From contig JAIQFP010000003.1 of assembly GCA_020073165.1 (NCBI GenBank), positions 62,001 through 126,000 of the forward strand: a stretch of DNA of 64,000 bases, read 5' to 3'. A model generated the notes under the pieces. It was not told the DNA's origin. It saw only the letters and a list, made by a program, of their open reading frames with translations, and did no database searches. The stretch's first letter is position 1; each line of letters starts with the position of its first letter. Positions 61,032 through 64,000 of this stretch are shown piece by piece. A program made the translations under genes and the position numbers. Source of the stretch: Terriglobia bacterium (lineage in GTDB: Bacteria > Acidobacteriota > Terriglobia > Terriglobales > Acidobacteriaceae).

Positions 61032-63079
61032 ACTCGTGGCTGGAGTCCGGCGTCGTGCAGCAGTTAGAGCAATGGAGTGACTCGACATTGCGCTCTAAGA
61101 TGCGCAGCGGTCAGTTGCGCTGGCGCTTCAAGCCTGGAGCAGCTCGTCTCCGTAATGGTGTGGCACCGCGCCAGATATCAATAGCCTGCCTTTCCGCACA
61201 CGCGCAAATGAAACTCGCGCACGCCCGCCTGGCCGAACCGGCGCCCACATCCATCATTCTCGCATCGGAAGCCGGCGCGCAGGCTTCCATGTTCACTACG
61301 CTGCCGCCAATTCCCGAGAAGGAACGTCTGGTGCCCAATGCGGAGCAGACGGCGATCGCGCAGCGCAAGCTTGAAGTCATACGTCCGTTGTTGGATCGCG
61401 CCAGCGGCCAGGTGTCGGCGATCCGCCTGGCGGACGGCCGCGTGGTTGGCACATTGGAAGAATTCGCCGCATACATCGGCGAGCAGCATAGAGTGAGTGC
61501 CCGGACCGTCCTTCGTTGGTATGCGAGGTTCAAATCCAGGGGCTTCGAGGGCCTCGCGACAACTGCGCGCACCGACCGAAACAAATCACGATATTTTCAG
61601 CAGTTCCCGGCGGCCGCCGAATTCGTGCTAAGGAAAAGAATCGGCGAGCGCCTGAGCGTTGCCCTCACCTATGACGGTTTGGTGCGCGAGTGCGCACGCC
61701 TGAAAGTTCCGGCACCTTCTTATGAAACGGTGCGACGCTACTTGGAGTCGCTGCCCGGCCCCGTGAAAATCATGGCGCTGGAGGGCGCGCGCAGCTACGA
61801 CAATAAATGCTCCCCCTACATGCCTCAGGACTACCGGAGTGTGGCCCCTGGCGCCCTTTTCGTGGCAGATCATTGCCGCCATGACTGCTTCACCGTGGCA
61901 TCGGATGATTGGTTCCCCGGCGCGCGGCCAGGCGTTCCAATCAGGCTTTGGTTGACTGCGTTGATGGATTGGGCATCGCGAAAGATCGTAGGCGCCGCCT
62001 GGAGTCTGGTGCCCAGCAGCGATAGCATCAGCAGCGCCCTGCGCCAGGCGATCGAGACTTGCGGCATTCCCGACGCGATACTTTTGGACAACGGCCTCGA
62101 TTTCAGCAGCATCCACAGGATCTCTTTCTCGCCCGAAGCGCAGGGTGTGCTCGTCAGACTCGGCATCCGGGCCGTCACTTCTCTGCCCTACAACGCTCGC
62201 GCGAAAAACATTGAGCGGTTCTTCGGGACGCTGCATGCCCGCTTCGATTTGCTCTTTCCAACCTACTGCGGGAATTCACCCTCACACCGCCCGCAGGAGT
62301 GCGAGGCGCTGCTGCGAGAACACCAGAGGTTGAGCAAGGCAGGGCAGTCCCATCTCAGCAGGCTGCCGAACGCGACTGAGTTCATCGAGCTCGCCAAGCA
62401 GTGGATTTTTACTGAGTACAACAACCGCCCGCACTCTGGACAGGAGATGCAAGGCAAGAGCCCCAATGCTGTCTGGTCGGCAGTTGAGCATCGGCGCGTG
62501 CCTGACAATCCGCATCTTCTCGACGTGTTGATGTGGCAGAGACAAAAAAGAAAAGTAACCTCCGGCGGCTGCGTCCAGCTCTACAACCAGCGATATGAGC
62601 CGGTGGACGAGTACGACAAAGACGGAAAGGTCATCCTCCCCAGCGCCGCCAATCTCTTCATGGAGATCGACAGAGATGTGATGGTGGCCTGCGATCCCTC
62701 CAACCTGGGAGACGCGATCGCGCTCGATCTAGATGGGCAAGTGATCGGCCGGTTGCAAGCGCAAAAGCTCATTGCCAGAGGGCCGGTGGCGCGCGAGGAA
62801 GTCAAAGCAGGAATGCGAAAGCAACGGCGTTTCGCGCGCGTTGTGAAGGACTATGTCAGCTTCCTTTCCGAAGGACACACCACCGAACTTGATCACCTGC
62901 GCGGGCGCGCAGGCGTTTCAACCCTGAAACGGCTCCCCGCCGCGCCGGAAGTGATGCCCAGAGCGCGGGCGGTGAATGATGATCTTTGCGTAGAGGAGAT
63001 CGTAGAAAGGTTTCTGAAAAGGCGCGAGGCCCCTTACATCGAGGACATCGTCTCCAACTTTATGAAAGAAGGCGAGTAG
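61028..63079 (+). CDS. Mu-type DDE transposase (MuA-like)
   Basis: 683 residues. N-terminal DNA-binding regions (about 1-240, with ARTVLRWYARFKSRGFEGLA as an HTH) precede the catalytic core. The DDE residues can be placed at Asp281 (ADHCRHD), Asp354 (LLDNGLDF) and Glu396 (NARAKNIERFFGTLH), with 41 residues between the second Asp and the Glu. C-terminal region 480-683 resembles the MuA beta barrel and the MuB-interacting tail. The gene is followed 1 base later by the ATPase gene, as in Mu A-B. Confidence 0.9.
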   Translation: MNSWLESGVVQQLEQWSDSTLRSKMRSGQLRWRFKPGAARLRNGVAPRQISIACLSAHAQMKLAHARLAEPAPTSIILASEAGAQASMFTTLPPIPEKERLVPNAEQTAIAQRKLEVIRPLLDRASGQVSAIRLADGRVVGTLEEFAAYIGEQHRVSARTVLRWYARFKSRGFEGLATTARTDRNKSRYFQQFPAAAEFVLRKRIGERLSVALTYDGLVRECARLKVPAPSYETVRRYLESLPGPVKIMALEGARSYDNKCSPYMPQDYRSVAPGALFVADHCRHDCFTVASDDWFPGARPGVPIRLWLTALMDWASRKIVGAAWSLVPSSDSISSALRQAIETCGIPDAILLDNGLDFSSIHRISFSPEAQGVLVRLGIRAVTSLPYNARAKNIERFFGTLHARFDLLFPTYCGNSPSHRPQECEALLREHQRLSKAGQSHLSRLPNATEFIELAKQWIFTEYNNRPHSGQEMQGKSPNAVWSAVEHRRVPDNPHLLDVLMWQRQKRKVTSGGCVQLYNQRYEPVDEYDKDGKVILPSAANLFMEIDRDVMVACDPSNLGDAIALDLDGQVIGRLQAQKLIARGPVAREEVKAGMRKQRRFARVVKDYVSFLSEGHTTELDHLRGRAGVSTLKRLPAAPEVMPRARAVNDDLCVEEIVERFLKRREAPYIEDIVSNFMKEGE

Positions 63080-63080
63080 C

Positions 63081-64000
63081 ATGGCTCTCTCTGCAGCCGC
63101 GCGCAAGAAGCTGTTGGAAGTAGATCTTCCGGCATCGCAGTCGGTTCGGGCCGAGCTGCTCGATTACCTGCGTCGGACCGGGCTCGAAGTCCGCGACTTT
63201 GCCAGCCGCATCGGCTATGCCACGGTAACCCTGGGATTTTTCCTGCAGGGCAGCTATCAATCGGTTGCCGGCAGCGACCGCGCCATCCGCAGCGCCATTC
63301 TCGAATTCATCCGCACCCATCCGATCGGCGGTGACGTCGAAGTCGAAGCCGGAAGGGTTTACGAGACGGGCAACTTCAAAATTCTGAGACGCCACTTCTA
63401 TGAGTGCCTCGACAGGGGTTTGGCGGTGTACTGTTACGGACCTGCCGGCAGCCAGAAAACGTATCTTTTGACATCGATGGTGTCGGAGCTGAACCGCGCC
63501 GAAGTGGCGAAGAACGGCACCGCGCGCCGCGCCTTCATGGTATATGTGCGCGATGGCATCCGGCCGAACGACTTGCTCAAACGCATTGCCGAGGCAGCCG
63601 GCACTCTCAGCGTGGGCAGCACAGACCGCATCCTCCGAAATCTGCGGTTTGACTTCCGCGGCCGGCGTGTTCTGATCGTCTTCGACGAAGCCCAGCACAT
63701 GGACAACCACTGCCTAGAGGTCGTGCGCGAACTGCTCGATTCCCCGCCGCACGCGGGCCTGCTCTTCGCCGGCAGCCACAACCTGAAAACCATCTTCCAG
63801 CAATTCGACCTGGAGCAGTGGCGGTCCCGGATTCACGCATCCCGGTCATTGCCGGGGATCTCGGACGAGGAAGCGCGGACGATCGTTACCGGCGAGATCG
63901 GGAGTGGATTCCCGGCGAAAAAGATCGCTGGACTGATCGAAGCCGCGCGCGTGGAAGACCCGCGCCAGGGCAGGAACTACACGTACATCTCCGCCCGCAA
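63081..64000 (+). CDS. MuB-like AAA ATPase, N-terminal part
   Basis: At least 306 residues; the frame is open to the edge. An N-terminal HTH-like region (residues 15-60, LRRTGLEVRDFASRIGY) precedes an AAA domain. Walker A is GPAGSQKT (residues 120-127), with Gln in place of the third Gly, and Walker B is RRVLIVFDEAQHM. LLFAGSHN follows as sensor region. Together with the DDE transposase it forms the MuA/MuB pair: MuB selects target DNA and activates the transposase. Confidence 0.85.
   Translation, partial: MALSAAARKKLLEVDLPASQSVRAELLDYLRRTGLEVRDFASRIGYATVTLGFFLQGSYQSVAGSDRAIRSAILEFIRTHPIGGDVEVEAGRVYETGNFKILRRHFYECLDRGLAVYCYGPAGSQKTYLLTSMVSELNRAEVAKNGTARRAFMVYVRDGIRPNDLLKRIAEAAGTLSVGSTDRILRNLRFDFRGRRVLIVFDEAQHMDNHCLEVVRELLDSPPHAGLLFAGSHNLKTIFQQFDLEQWRSRIHASRSLPGISDEEARTIVTGEIGSGFPAKKIAGLIEAARVEDPRQGRNYTYISAR

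Larger units (their letters stand above)
51345..64000. mobile_element. Mu-like transposable prophage (right part beyond the window)
   Basis: From the repeat-bearing end near 51345 to beyond the edge. It carries a CI-like repressor, an excisionase-like HTH protein, a DDE transposase and MuB-like ATPase, a Mu-type regulator, a gp29-type portal, a gpI-like protease, a tail tube and a tape-measure protein. The proposed terminus is TGTCAA at 51345. Neither terminase, major capsid nor lysis genes are seen in the part visible here. The other end lies to the right. Confidence 0.75.

Overview
The window looks like a chromosomal segment from a GC-rich member of the Acidobacteriota. This is inferred from the gene families (DUF4097, DUF4386 arrays, M13 peptidases, paired amidohydrolases, an ECF sigma/anti-sigma module) and from the many short palindromic intergenic repeats; there is no rRNA gene here to confirm it. 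Bases 1-50413 are host genes, followed by a tRNA-Met. A Mu-like transposable prophage then runs from about 51345 past the right edge.

Region by region. 1-3334 is a translation block: end of prs, then rplY, pth, rpsF, rpsR, rplI. 3573-7801 is an envelope-stress module: ECF sigma factor, zinc-finger anti-sigma factor fused to HEAT repeats, a DUF4097 repeat protein and a secreted double-PDZ protein. 7865-15278 holds a GAF-GAF-GGDEF cyclase, recG, selA, a DUF488 protein and acpS, with a MITE-like element and a gene fragment between recG and selA. 15356-22256 holds a spermidine-synthase-like membrane protein, an MCE lipid-transport protein, an M13 metallopeptidase and a quinone oxidoreductase. 23333-25555 is a GntR/ABC module. 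25600-29464 is an array of five tandem DUF4386 membrane protein genes. 29559-38010 holds lipA, a PilZ protein, fabF with two tandem acyl carrier protein genes, two amidohydrolases (one with a degraded metal site), dtd and folP.

The most interesting host region is 38241-50413, all on the minus strand. Eight tightly packed genes encode, in transcription order, an NAD(P)H-type FAD/2[4Fe-4S] oxidoreductase, a Rieske protein, a cytochrome b, a hexaheme cytochrome c, a NarG-like exported molybdopterin subunit, its Fe-S beta subunit, a heme-b gamma subunit of the ethylbenzene/selenate/chlorate type, and a TorD-like chaperone. They look like one electron-transfer chain that couples an NAD(P)H/quinone module to a periplasmic DMSO-reductase type II enzyme (nitrate, chlorate, selenate or another oxyanion; the substrate cannot be read from sequence). 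A beta-barrel porin gene just upstream is cut by an in-frame amber codon, and both the porin and the operon have the same ATGAC-N4-GTCAC inverted repeat upstream, a candidate FNR/CRP-family operator.

The prophage has a CI-like repressor and structural genes on the minus strand, and a regulator, a DDE transposase and a MuB-like ATPase on the plus strand. Its structural genes run tape measure, tail tube, portal, protease, which is the reverse of the usual order, and no terminase or capsid gene is visible. Three 18-base direct repeats next to the tRNA look like transposase-binding sites of one element end. Throughout the host part, several families of small repeats sit between genes; one family has entered recG and selA in frame.
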